Below are positions 24,404 through 37,001 of a stretch of DNA of 64,000 nucleotides, piece after piece. Under the pieces are notes generated by a model. It worked only from the letters and a program-made list of their open reading frames with translations, made no database searches and had not been told where the DNA came from. Location: positions 48,523,133 to 48,587,132 of the forward strand of contig CM061238.1 of the NCBI GenBank assembly GCA_030848705.1, written 5' to 3'. This DNA is from Heracleum sosnowskyi (lineage: Eukaryota; Streptophyta; Magnoliopsida; Apiales; Apiaceae). The translations under genes and the position numbers were made by a program. Within the stretch, counting starts at the first letter, position 1, and the number at the start of each line of letters is the position of its first letter.

Positions 24404-27400
24404 TGTAAGACCCCAGATTTTGGGTAGAATTAAAACTTTTATTATATGTTGATGTAAATATGGATAGTGGCAATGACTTTGAGAATCAAGTTATGAAATG
24501 AATATGAATTTCGGTTTTCAAACATTTTGAGAATAGTAAGAATGGACTGAACATATAGATAAGAATAATCTCTCTGGAAAATAAGAATACAATATTCCAA
24601 GGAAGAAAAGTATTTTTATGTCATCCAAATCGATATCTGGTATGCATCCGACAACTCCGTAAACAAGATAGCGTGTGCCCGAGAAAGCACTAGAACATTT
24701 CTAAGTGCAAGAAGTAAAGAGAAATAAACCAAGAATATTGGAACGGATATTGATCCAAAGAATTATAGAAAAACCACTGATGAATAGTAACTTTTGATGA
24801 ATAGTAAATTTTTGTCATTTAAAAAGTTTTTCAGACCACCCTATATGCGGAACGATATAATGAACTTTCAAAGCTGTATTGGTGATCTACGATGAAAATA
24901 AAGGAATGCAAAAGCTGTCAGAATCGGAAAAATAGCATCTCCGTTTTCTCCGAAATTTCGCCATAAACGGACGGATTAATCATTATTTGGGAATATTGAA
25001 GGATTTAGATTATCAATTCCATGGATATGGATTTAATAAAAGAATTAGAGATATTAAGAACGATTACGATAAACTACTTCGATAAAACACTTAAGAAACC
25101 CTGCGAACTTTTTACGCGATTAAACGGAGACGGAACAACGAGACATTACAGGATTAAAATACAGACATGGAAGTAACATGTAACAAGATTAATTCGAGGA
25201 ATGCAACATTTGGATCATTAATGTGAAAAGAAACAAACTAGTAAAGCTGCTTTGCCACCATGACCCTCCAGTGCTTGACATGTGTCCATGTTTGCCACCA
25301 TGACCCTCCATGGCTCGACACGTGTCCCTGTGACTAGCCAAAGTGTGGTGACTCACCACTTTCTAATACAAAATATCAGCCTTATCATTAATTGGCCAAA
25401 ACAAAAAGAAAAGAAGAATTCATCCATTTTGAAGAGAAAACCCGAGGGAGAAATGAGGAGAAAAATGGTGGAGAAAGAATTGATCATAACTTGAGTTTCT
25501 CTTGGCGGTTTTTGGCGTTCCACCACTCAAATAGAAGCTCTCGAGAAGCCCGACGTAACCATGGTAAGCAATCGCCTCACCTCTGTGATTTACCCTTCGA
25601 TTTCAGTGAGTAACAGTTGGAGAAGATGATGAATAGTAACTTGTATTTTGCTTTGTTGCTTTTGATATTGAGTTTGTGGCTTCCAAAGGTTGTATTAAGC
25701 AAGGATCTAAAGGTTACATAAGGAATATAGCAGCAAGCAAGCTTGGAGGAAGGTATAAACCTCTGCCCCTTTGAGTTTTATATGAGTTTTAAAGTGGTTT
25801 TGATGTTCATGTAAAGTTAAGATCATGATTAAGTGATTTAGTGATTGTTTGGATTTGTTTAAATGTGTAAAATGATGGGTGTTGGATTTTAGCCTCACCA
25901 CTGATCTTAGAGGTGTAGGTTGGTTGTTTGTTGAGGTTGTGGATGTATGGTATGCCCGGTGTGGCTTGGTTATGTTGTGACAAAATTGGATTATTCGATT
26001 TTAAGCCGTCGTAATGCCCGATTTTCGGTAACTCTATAAACTGCCTAGAATCCGAAACCCTAACTGCCTCTTTTGTTTCAGTTATGCACATGAGTGTGTA
26101 GAACTTTGTTTCTAGTTTACGTGAGCGCAAGAATCATGTCATTACGATTTACGGTTTATGAGATATGACCATTTTAGTGAAAGTGGTTCAAGGAATGAGA
26201 TTGCAGAAATGTACCAACTTTGTGGCTATGTTTGAGACCCTTAAGAGTTGTTTTAAAATATGAAATTTTGTATTGAAGTGTCAAGGGCAGTTACGAAGGT
26301 TTGTACGAAGGTTTCGAGTCCAAAAGATTATTTTCCAATTTTATAAAAATGTGTTAGCCGAGGTTGCGCAAGTGAAAACCACTAAGAACATGACTTAGAA
26401 ACCAATGTTGTAAATGGTTAAGTATAACTTGTATTCGAGGATCGATTTCGGACTAAACCTATGACTTAAGTAATTGTCGATTAAACATGGACTTAGTATG
26501 AGCCTATAACGAGCTAGTAATTCCTTGGTTGTGTTTCTCTTACGTGTTTAAGCATTGTGTACAAGTGGATTATCCAGGGGATTAATCGTGCGTTTCTTTG
26601 ACTTGGTCTAGATTGTCCGGCATCGTCGCGAACCCCTATCACTTCTTGAGCATGAGGCAAGTTTTCTAAATCTATACTTTGAAGTATTGATTATATATTA
26701 CTGTTTTTGCCATGTGTGGAGTTATACAGTTTTGCGATACATGTTATATATTGTATAAAATAGAGTTTGATTTTGGTTTATATATGAGCTTTGAGATAAA
26801 GTAGTTATAAACCGGCGTACCTTGTAGCTCTGGAGATAAGAGCATACTTCTTGTTTTTGACTCTAGACCGGGAGTCAGTACTTTGAGATATAGAGATAGT
26901 CGTGGAAACCCGGAGGGATTCTAGCGGCAGTGTGCTAATTATTTTGAGGACTGCTATTATTAAACGTTAATTATATTTCTAGAAAGTATTAATTACCTGG
27001 AAATGATTTGAGGAATGTTATTTGAATATTACCTCATTCGAAGGTTGTTACTTGGAAATGATTTGGTAATTGGCTTATAAGCTAGATATGGGATATCAGT
27101 TATAAGCCAGGTTTTTATAAAGGCCCTAGGTTAAGGGCGTATGATATTTCTTAAGATCAGTAGTGATTATAGTTTGTGTATGATAAAGGTTATTTTTCCG
27201 ATAAAGACATGGGGTACTGTTAATTGAGGATTATTGACTTAAGGGTTATTATTTATATTCATTTGAGGATTATTGACTTAAGGGTTATTATTTATATTCA
27301 TTTGAGGATTATTGACTTAAGGGTTATTATTTATATTCATTTGAGGATTATTGACTTAAGGGTTATTATTTATATTCATTTGAGGATTATTGACTTAAGG

Positions 27401-29351
27401 AGTATTATTTATATTCATTTGAGGATTATTGATTTAATGAATATTATTTTCAAATATTCATTTAAGGATTACTTATTTAATGAATATTATTTTCAAATAT
27501 TCATTTAAGGATTACTTATTTAATGAATATTATTTTCAAATATTCATTTAAGGATTATTTATTTAATGAATATTATTTTCAAATATTCATTTAAGGATTA
27601 CTTAGTTAATGAATATTATTTTCAAATATTCATTTAAGGATTACTTAGTTAATGAATATTATTTTCAAATATTCATTTAAGGATTACTTAGTTAATGAAT
27701 ATTATTTTCAAATATTCATTTGAGGTTTACTTATTTAATAAATACGATTAATTATTTTCAAATCAAAAAGAGGTTCCCAAAACATTGTTTTCCATTTGAA
27801 TCTGTCTTTTAAGAAGATTTAAATGCTCGCTCAACTATCAAAAATATGGGAAGCCTGATTTAAGTGACTACTACTCTTTTTTTTAAACTCTCAATTCAAA
27901 AACTGTCAAGGGACAGATATTTTCTTGGAGCAATTTAATTGCTGCCAGTCTAATGTTGTGTTACCACCTCAATGATCGAGGGGTAAATTCATGGAACAAG
28001 TCGATATCCATTAACAAGCATAGCTTGGGAAATATTGGAGAATCTTCCTTTCCAACCTAGATATAACTACTTAGTGGAGTCGTATCAACAAGTGTTACAC
28101 TTGGGGAAAGGAGGACGATCTTTACGTTTCAGAGTCATGGATTTCATCTGAACTAGGAGTGGTGTAAGTGGTCAAGTTGCGTGGGCCCATCCAACTTTTA
28201 TATTGCCCCAAATGGGCCGGGAGGTCATAGTAAGGCGGTAGACAATGTCAGGCCGTCGTGATACTTCCATCTACATGTAGAAAACTATTTGAGCGGTGCG
28301 ACCTGCTACTGATCATAGTAAGGTTAGGCACAGCGGACGCGGTAGCAACTCCAGTATTAGTTCATCATCCAATTTGGATATTCCTGCAACATGTATTGGG
28401 ATGAAAAACCAATTATGTTGGCAGGGGGTCGAAAAAGATTGAAAATGAAGTGACAATAAATTCATGCAACTTCATCTTTTATTTTATGAGTTATGACTCT
28501 GTGGATACCTTACATAACATGAGTTATGGTAAGGGAGTTGTTTATACTGAATCACCTTATAACTTCATCCTTTAAGTTATGTGTTGATATTCTGCTTACA
28601 TAGCAGATATTTTTGGAAAGGTTATATTGGTTTACTTTGAAACCTCATCTTTTATATTATACGAGAACTTTGTTCATAATATAGCAAAAGTTTGTAGAAA
28701 TATTATGAAAATGATATTTGAAGTACAATAATGGTACTGTTTTTGGGAATACATTCCGATAAGGATATAATTTCAGTATCGAGATATTTTGACAAATTAT
28801 TGTCTTATACCCGTTTTATTCTGGGTTGAGTTAAAGGCAGAATTATGCCATACTTTCTTTTCCTTGCTGAGCTATCGCTCACTCTTGCTATTGTTTTATA
28901 TATATTATATAGCAGCGAAGCAGGATGCCAATGGGACGGCACATACCCCGCAAGGCGTTTTCATAAACAGTTTCTAGCAGTGATCCCGAGAGTAGTACGA
29001 ACCAATCGAATCAGGCTACAACTTTTGGTATTCAACTTATGTATAGATATGAATGGTATGAGAGGATTGTGAGCATCAGAAGGCTAAGTTGGAAATGTAA
29101 CATTTCTTAGAAATTGTATCAGTGACAGATTTAAAGACATTTGGGTATTGTAATAAAAATTATTTATTCCGCAGTTGTTGTATCGTGTCGTTTCTGAGAC
29201 TCTAACCTGTGTGTGTGTGTGTGTGTGTGAGACAAATATTGTGGGGTCATGAGAAGGTGAATTATGCACGATGTGAGTAATACAAGTAAGGCAAGGAGTA
29301 AATGGATCGTGACTACTCTAAATCCCTGACCCCGGATTTGGGGCTGTTACA
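24404..29351 (+). mobile_element. LTR3 (3' LTR, 4948 bp)
   Basis: Right LTR of the array. It ends GGGGCTGTTACA and is followed by CAGAT (29352-29356), the right half of the target duplication. It keeps the full tandem repeat block at 27224-27726. Differences from LTR1 add up to its 4-bp shorter length: minus 11 bp, plus 5 bp, plus 2 bp in a TG run. Confidence 0.93.
27224..27726. repeat. Compound tandem repeat (39/43 bp) in LTR3
   Basis: Same organisation as at 9823-10325, with no visible change in unit number. Three 43-bp units of the CTTAGTTAATG type (27601, 27644, 27687) are the ones retained in LTR2. Confidence 0.92.
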
Positions 29352-29356
29352 CAGAT
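29352..29356. other. Right target-site duplication CAGAT
   Basis: Partner of 6992-6996. Confidence 0.93.
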
Positions 29357-29358
29357 CA

Positions 29359-29685
29359 AGGAAACAACTGGGGATACCTTTCTAACATATCATTTTCTAA
29401 CTTCCAGGTAGACTCTTCCAACTTAGGATTCCTCCACAAAACTCTTACTGATGCTACGGTCTTATTCCTTAACACTTTCTCCCTACTATCCAATATCTGA
29501 ATTGGTCGTTCTACATAAGGCAAATCTGTCTGGACCTATATGGGTTCATATTCTATTATATGGTTCGAATCTGGTCGATACTTCTTAAGCATTGACACGT
29601 GAAACACATTATGAACGTGCAACATGTGCGGGGGTAAGACCAACTCGTAAGCTACTTTCCCAACTTGAAAGATAATAGACTAGCG
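29359..29685 (-). pseudogene. Integrase tail remnant, internal copy b
   Basis: Duplicate of 1599-1925, with the same internal stop and the same abrupt junction to gag. It resumes the element interrupted at 6996. Confidence 0.75.
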
Positions 29686-30958
29686 TAAATCAGCACTAAT
29701 AGAGTTTACTAGAAGTGTACCTGCTACCACATCGGTGTCTCTCACTGCTTCCCTCATTGCCATATTATAGGTTCTGGCTAGCGGCTGAACATCAACAACT
29801 GGAGGTGCCTCTATAGCTCGAATCATGTTGTTCACGGGTGCTGGTGCTCTGCAATCCTTAATCATATGACCTGGTTCCTTGCATCGGTGACACACAATAC
29901 CTATCTTGCAATCTTTGGCATAATGACCCTTCTAGTTACATTTAAAACACGTGACACTCAATCGGTTGCATACTCCTAGATGTCTTTTCCCGAATGTCTT
30001 ACATTCTGGTAGTGGGGGTCTAGAAACTCCCTGCTGATTGTTGGCTAGTAAACGATTGTCTTGCCCTGTATTCCCGGTATCTGGTTCCTTAAAACTTGAA
30101 CTCCTGTCGGGCTGGAATCCTGGTTTCTTATTCGACTGACCTTGTGAACTTCCCTGTTGCTGTCCCTTATCAGATGTCCATATCTTCCTTTTCTTTTTCT
30201 CTTTCTCCCTCATGTATGAATCACTCTCGATCTGCTTCCGCAATCATTGCCTTCTGAACCACTGCTGCATAGGTGTCCAACTCCAGAATAGCTAACTTAC
30301 TACGAATCCATGACCTCAGTCCCTGTTGGAACCTCTTGGCCTTCTTCTTCTCCGTGTCAATGTATGTCGGAACGAACCTAGACAATTCAGTAAACTTGGT
30401 CTCGTACTGAGGAACAGTCATACTACCTTGTTTTAACTCTAAAAATTTCAACTCCATCTGGTCTCGCATATAATCAGGAAAATACCTTTCTAAAAACAAC
30501 TCTGTAAACCTGTCCCACGTAATTAGTCCCTCAAGTTCCGTAGCCCTACTCGTTTCCCACCAATAACTTGCTTCACTCTTCAGAAAATAACTAGCGTACT
30601 CTGTTTTCTTTTCTTCCGTTACCTCTATTAAGGTAAAAGCTTTCTCTATTTCCTTTAACCATGCATTTGCCTCGACTGGGTCTGCAGATCCTTTGAATTC
30701 CGGAGGTTTCGATGCTTGAAATGCTTTGAACGTAACTACTGGTGCTGCCTGCTGGTGTTGCTGCTATTGCTGTTGCTGCTGCTGCTGTAGTAGCTGTTGT
30801 TGAGTCTGTTGTTGTTGTTGTGCTAGGGCAGCGGTTTGTTGAGTAAGAGTATTCAAAAGCTATATTACAATCAGATCTATGTGACCCGTTGGAGGTGAAT
30901 TCTGTTGACCTTCTTGGTCAGAGGAGTCATTTGCACGGGTACTTCGTCTAGGAGGCAT
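29680..30958 (-). pseudogene. gag: Ty3/gypsy gag (decayed), internal copy b
   Basis: Second copy of the outer element's gag, with start ATG at 30958. It shows a poly-Gln tract (about 30755-30835, longer than in copy a), the capsid domain (ELKFLELKQGSMTVPQYETK) and two zinc knuckles. It shares the frameshift near 30230 and most N-terminal stops with copy a. It lacks copy a's early nonsense codon but has its own stop inside the first knuckle (CFKC-N-stop, near 29934). Copies a and b differ by scattered substitutions, so this tandem is older than the inner one. Truncated after the first residues of protease. Confidence 0.87.
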
Positions 30959-31154
30959 ATTACTGATAAATAAACAATAATTGGTTTAATCAAATAAATT
31001 CCTAAGTAGGAAAGAAAGAGAACACAATTGATAGAACCAAGGTTTAAAATTTTCGACGGCGTAAGAATACCCTCGTCGTATCAAGTAGAATGACAGTTAT
31101 AATGATGAAGATGAATAACAAGAGAATAATAATAGTTCTGCAAAAGGTGGTTAT

Positions 31155-31178
31155 CATATATATATATATATATATATA
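31155..31178. repeat. (TA)n microsatellite in internal copy b
   Basis: A run of about 12 TA units. The equivalent run in copy a (near 3397-3412) is shorter and interrupted, so the tract has changed length since the tandem formed. Confidence 0.8.
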
Positions 31179-31387
31179 CATCTGATACAAGCGTAGAACG
31201 CTTTCAGAAGTAAGTATGTCATAGCTGAACTACAACTGCCGATGAACAGTACAACAATCAAAATTACAACAACAACCCAATGCGATACTATAAGCCGGGT
31301 GCACTGCTGGTACTATACTATGCATCTATATATTATCTAACCGGAAATCCATACATCCACATAACATCCAGCTTCACCTAATCCTGC

Positions 31388-31933
31388 TCAAGGATCATCA
31401 TCTTTAGTCCTCCATAACGCTGGTCCGACAACCTCTCCAATCTCCCTCACCGCATAGTCTAATATCTCTCTCAACCCTGCTACAGTCTCTCCCTCTCGGC
31501 TAGAAGCTAGTCCCTGCAACCTCGTCTCTACTAATGTCCTCGTAACCCTAAGTCTCATCTGAATCTCTCCTATCTGGCCTCTGAGTCTGTCTCTCTCTTG
31601 TGCTACGGCTGCTTCTGACGAACGAGTCCCTCTCATCTCTATTACCTATCTATAGAAATACTCCCTTTCCCCTCTCACCCTCTGATACTCATGATGTGGA
31701 ACTGGTGGCTGAGAAAGCTGGTACAGAGGTCCGGAAACTGATGCCTGAGACACTGGTGCTGGTGCTATGCGTCGAAGTGGAACGGGACAAGGTATATGAT
31801 CTCTCCTAACTACAGCATGTCCAGGCTGAGGTCGTATCGGCCGCGACGGTCCTGCTCTCTCTCCTGGTACATGTCTCTCCTCTATCGTATGCTCTAACGG
31901 GTCTGAATCTGAACTAGAGCTAGGGGGCTGCAA
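31388..31933 (-). pseudogene. Pre-gag ORF, copy b
   Basis: Duplicate of 3629-4174, with the same single in-frame TAG between the 95-aa and 82-aa segments. There are only a few amino-acid changes between copies (for example GDTVTG versus GETVAG). Function unknown. Confidence 0.5.
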
Positions 31934-32063
31934 TTATATAACCACATTCAATTACCACGCATAATATTCCTAATTGACCTTCTATAGTCTTTAAGTGAAT
32001 TTCTAACTCTCTACGTTATCCTGGACCCTAAGTCCTAACTTTTTTCAAATGCCATAACCTGTC

Positions 32064-32075
32064 GCTCTGATACCA
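32064..32075 (-). other. Primer binding site of internal copy b
   Basis: GCTCTGATACCA on the plus strand, 3 bp from the LTR-c start at 32079. Confidence 0.9.
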
Positions 32076-32078
32076 ACC

Positions 32079-34193
32079 TGTGACGCCCTCCAAACCCGGG
32101 GCACAGGTCTGGGGAGTCACTCGACCAACGAAACACAATATACCTGAATATAACACATGCATAATATAATAATAACATAAAACACCCCTTAACCAAGACC
32201 GCGTCCAGATTATGGCATTGAACAAGCTTCTAAGTTATATTACAAACCAGTTTTCAGAGTTATAAATATTACACAACTTAAAGTTCAAAGCTAGACATCT
32301 AGTCTAACTAACAAAATAGACAACTACCCTGCCAATGACAACCACTCGAGATGGTCTCCTATCCGCTGGAGAACTATCTCTCGCGCTGTGTCTGCTCATA
32401 TTCTCGCTTCACTGGAATAGAGTTAGGAACAAAACAAGTATGAGCCACAAGTGCTCAGCAAGCATAATATATATATATCAATCACAGTTCCATAGTGAAA
32501 AGAAGATCACAATTATCTGAATCAACAAGGTTTAAGCCAAACATATGTTTTTTAACAATCTCAATAGGAGTAAAAGGGATTAGAATTGGACTTCTACATT
32601 TTTCAAATAAAAATGTTGAGCTGTTGATCAGTCACGCATCAACCCCGGACTCGCTTATAGCAAAGTCCTCCACTAGGATCCATGGCCATCTTGGCCTTAA
32701 ATTATTCCGACCATTATTGGTCCTATTTTAAAAACATGTCCATTCTATCACAGAGTATAAGCAATAACATGCATCACAAGATAAGTACACAATGACAAGG
32801 TATAATAGTTGCAAAAGAGGTTCAACTATTCAATATCAAATGAAGTCCGAGAAATAGATTCGGAATGGTTTCAACGGTAGATAAACACACAATGAAAAGG
32901 TATAATAGTTGCAAAAGAGCTTCAACTACTCAATATGAAATGAAGTCCGAGAAATAGATTCGAAATGCTTTCAACGGTAGATAAACACACAATGAAAAGG
33001 TATAATAGTTGCAAAAGAGCTTCAACTACTCAATATCAAATGAAGTCCGAGAAATAGATTCAGAATGGTTTCAACGGTACAACGTACTCATTTAAGAAAG
33101 TCAACAATGGTTATCATCAATATAAACTGAATTGAAGGTGAATGTGTCTGATATTCAACATGATGGTGAATAAATCAACGAATTAGGAATATTCAAGGAA
33201 ATAGCATCAGTTGCTCAAATACGGGTAATGATTGAATAATCTGAATTGTTCTGATGGTAGCATGCAAAATCATTGGAAACAATATCAATTGAATCAACAA
33301 GTAAAAGCACAGATACTTGCCTGGTCTACGTAGCTGGCTTCGGTCTATCTCGCTTACTCTACCTTCTCCTTTCCCTTGCTTCGGAAACTCGATTCTATAA
33401 TAAACAACTCATAATAACAAGTCTAACTATCCTCGTTCTACCTTCGACATATACTCATAACCATTTTTAAGTCTAAACAAGTAATCGGGTATTTAATCGC
33501 ATTTATCGGACGCTCGTTCTATTTTACGAAAATAAAAACTCAGACACTAGCCCTTATATAAAGCATTTACGGACAATAAAACACATTACTCGACTCATAT
33601 AAACCATATAACACTTATAAACATTTTAAAAACAATATTCGAGGCTTATTTGAATTTAAATAATTCACAAATAATTTTTAAATCAAAAATCGGATTATTA
33701 ATCCCAATATAAGTATTTAAAATCAATTAAATCAATTAATATAAAATTAAATGACATTTTCTAAATGCTCAAACTATTTTTAAATAATTAAAACAAGTCA
33801 AGAACTAATTAAATTTAATTTAAATTAATTAAATCCAATTAATAATTAATTAATAAGAATTAACTGATTAATAAACTAAATCAATTAATCAAATAAATTA
33901 ATTATTAATAAAAAATAATTAAAATAATTAAATTTAATCAGTTTTCGAATTTAAATAAATAAATATAATTTTTTCAGAATTTTCTGAATATAAAAATGTA
34001 TTTTTAAAATAAAAATATGATTTTTATAAATATTTAAACTATTTTCGAATTATTTTTAAAAATAAATTCCAAAAACAGTTTTCTGAAAATAATTTAGGGT
34101 TTTGAAGATTGAAACCGGGTCGGGTTAAGGTTTCAAAACGGGTCACCAAGAACGTTTCCGGGTCGCGAAGAACAACCCGCCGGAAACTGGGTT
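32079..34193 (-). mobile_element. LTR-c of outer gypsy element, truncated
   Basis: Homologous to LTR-b from 4320 to about 6434, including the 99-bp tandem repeat (32787-33079). Similarity stops at GGAAACTGGGTT (34182-34193). The remaining about 520 bp of LTR and any flanking duplication are missing. Beyond the break lies the env-like frame of a SIRE-type element. Confidence 0.9.
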
Positions 34194-36724
34194 CCCCTTT
34201 TCTTCTTTGTAGACACTGATCTCCCTTTAGCTGCAGGCTCCCCCTCACTCCTTGAAGCCTTCTTTGAGACAGGCTCCCCCTGAGCAACATCCTGCCTGGT
34301 GACGACACCTTCTGATTCTGCCCTTTGTGATTCTGATCTTGCCCTTTTCTCCCCCTGAGATAAGTTGGCAGCATCAAGACTAGCAGAGAGAACCTGAATG
34401 GCTTCCTGAATGCTGGAGAAGCCAGAGGCCACCATGGTAGACAGGCTGTCAAGTTTGGATTCCATGGAGAGACACCTATTCTCTAGAGCTGCAAACCTGA
34501 GTGTAGAAGAGGAGCCACACGTTCTTGTCCTTCTTGGGGGTGAAGGAAAAGACTGGGGCTTGGAGGCTATGGGGGTTCTCACACTCTCATTGTTTTTCTG
34601 AGTGATCTCATCACTCCTCATAGAAGAACTCTCATGGCCTAGTGCCTGTAAGTGTGAGGCTCCCTCAAAATCACTTTGGACATGCTCAAGTCCCTCACCT
34701 TTTGCCAGCTCATTTGGCTGCCTCTCATTTTTATGCTCACCTCTCTTTTCTTTTATCTCTCTTTTCTTTTGCACACCCTTACTCATCCTAGATGCATGGG
34801 TATGAGCAGTACTTACATGCAATGAAATAGAGGGTTTAAAATGTACCTTTAATAACTGAGATAGTGGCACATCATCATCAAAGACATCTTCAACAATTAC
34901 AGCATCAAAATTAGGCTGAGCAGAGGTGACAGGAACTTTGTGAGGAATGTTACTGTCAGTTGGAAGATTGACAGTAGGTTCCACTACATCTTGGACAACA
35001 GGTTGGGCTGTGACAACAACTTCTTCTGAGTCCTTGACACTAGGGTCACCCATGACAGCAACATTCTCAGTGTCTTTGACAGCAACTGAGGCTGTGACAA
35101 CATCTTCCCTAAGGTAAGACGCTCCTTGGAGATTGAACAAGGTACTGGCTGTTTCACTTTCTAGCAGAGTTGTACCTTGCTCTTTCTCAGTGTTTGAAGG
35201 AGTGGTGCCCATCTCACTTTGAGAAATGGGTTCTTATGGACCATTTGATGGATGGGGGCTCATCCATGATTGGAGATGGATGATCAAAACCTGAAGGGTT
35301 GGGACTGTCCCCCTCTCTAGGTTGTGGAGAAGAAACAAATGAGTGTGTAGGGTGAAAGTGGAGAAGAGAATGATGGCTGCTCCACAGATGGAACTTGTGA
35401 AGCATAAATAGGGGAAGTGAAATCCTCACAGTGTCCTGACTTCTTGTGTGTTTCTGCAAGTGGAGGCTCCTCATGAGTTGGAACATGAGGTTGTGTAGAC
35501 TCTTTACAGGGTGCCTTGGGAGACAGGCCAATTTCAATAGATGTCCCTTGTTGAGAAGGAACATCTAGGGAGGAGTTTATTTCCCTATTTTCCTCTACAG
35601 TCTTTTGGGAGATTGTAGGGAGGTTGACAGTGGTTTTGGTCCTCTTAGCTCTCTTCTTCTAAGGCTCAGGAGGAACCACTGTAGGTTCTGTTTGACTACC
35701 TTCCTTATTTGCTGCACTAGGTGCAGGAACTCCCTCTTGACTCTCAACACTACCACCAACACCAGTCTCTAGGGGTCTTTTTTCTAGATTCTTGTAAGGC
35801 TTGTCTCTGTACTTTGGGAAGTCTAGAGAACCTAGGCTGAATGTATGGGGTAGAATGGGGGTTAGCTGAATTGGGGTCTAATCCAGCTTCATTCTCAAGA
35901 GTGAAGGTGTCATAACCAGAAGGTAATGGAAAATCAAGGTTGGGCACTTGATCAACCATGTGTTTGGTGAAACATAGTGGAATATGTGCATTTAAATTCT
36001 GTGAGGTGAGAGTTGTGTGAGTGTTTCTTTTCAGTACATGGCACACCTCTAAACGAGGGGCGTTCTCATCAAAGTCACATAAAGAATTAATGCACAACAT
36101 TAGAAAGCGAGGATAAATGTTTACCTTCTTACCTATGGCAGCCTTGAGGTGTGCCATGAGTAGCTTTCCAACATCCACTTTGTACCCATGAACAAGAGAG
36201 TGAGTGAGCTTCTTGATGTAGGTGGGAATTCCATTCCAGCCTGTGGTCTTGGTAGAGAACACTTTCACCATAGCATTAAACACCATGCTCCACTCCTTGC
36301 GGAGATATTTCCTGTCCATTTCACCAGAAGGGTACCATTTTGTTGTTCCCTCTTCAAGAATGGGTCCAGAATACCCAATTTTCAGGAAGAGCTTCTTGAG
36401 GGTCTCATCACTAGCAAGCTCGGTATAAGTCTTTCCTGGTTCCAGCACAATTCCCAAAGCTGCATTGATGCCCTGAACATTGAGAGAGTAACCGTGCTCC
36501 TTGATTTTGAACTGAATGGAGGAGATGTCACCATCTTCTTGAACTACAGCTGTCTCCCAGAAATTTTCAATCCTGTCTAGGTTAAGAACAAGGGTAGACG
36601 TAATTGCATACCCAAGATAGGACTTATTCATGAAAGAAACAAGCCCTTTGAAACCTTCACCAGCATCACTAGGAGAGTAGATGCCAACAAAGTTGGTTTG
36701 TGAAATTGATTGTTTGGGGGCCAT
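34194..36724 (-). pseudogene. Env-like accessory ORF of element 3 (broken, C-terminus lost)
   Basis: Starts with MAPKQSISQ at 36724 and is open for 324 codons. It then meets a frameshift and stops (about 35200-35750) and is open again from 35212 to the truncation. The N-terminal about 250 residues form a globular domain with motifs like SIQFKIKEHGYSLNV and YPRFLMLCINSL, similar in layout to the start of the ORF at 42673. A Ser/Thr/Pro-rich linker follows, then a likely coiled coil (ALENRCLSMESKLDSLSTMV). The C-terminal domain is missing: translation runs into antisense gypsy LTR. No membrane segment or signal peptide is obvious, so 'env-like' describes position only. Function unknown. Confidence 0.72.
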
Positions 36725-36996
36725 TTTTGCTTGTTGAGAGAAGAAAGAAGGTAGAAGATAAATTACTTGGAGAGAAGAGAAAGGAGAGTGCTGTGTTTGC
36801 TTTTTGAGAACAGTTGTATGTTTGATGAATTTAGAGGGAAGTTCAAGCGTTTAACTGAAAAAGTGGAAAAGTAAAATCGTGTCTTAACCCAATTAACAGT
36901 CACGTGGGTTACTGGCTGATTTCTCTCTCCTCGTGGAGGATGAGTGTCCAATTTTAACGGTCCACTACTTTGACAGTAACCCGTGCGCTCAAAACA

Positions 36997-37001
36997 ACCG
37001 T
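36997..37001. other. Target-site duplication ACCGT (left) of element 4
   Basis: ACCGT here and at 50119-50123 directly flank the LTR ends. Confidence 0.93.

Larger units (their letters stand above)
6997..29351 (+). mobile_element. Inner gypsy tandem array LTR1-INT1-LTR2-INT2-LTR3
   Basis: A 22,355-bp array flanked by a single 5-bp duplication. It therefore entered as one element and was expanded in place. Each LTR starts TGTAAGACCCCAGATTTTGGG and ends GGGGCTGTTACA. Each internal region starts with a perfect tRNA-iMet primer site and ends with a polypurine tract. Neither internal region keeps an intact ORF, so it is non-autonomous. LTRs near 5 kb are long for plant gypsy elements. Confidence 0.93.
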
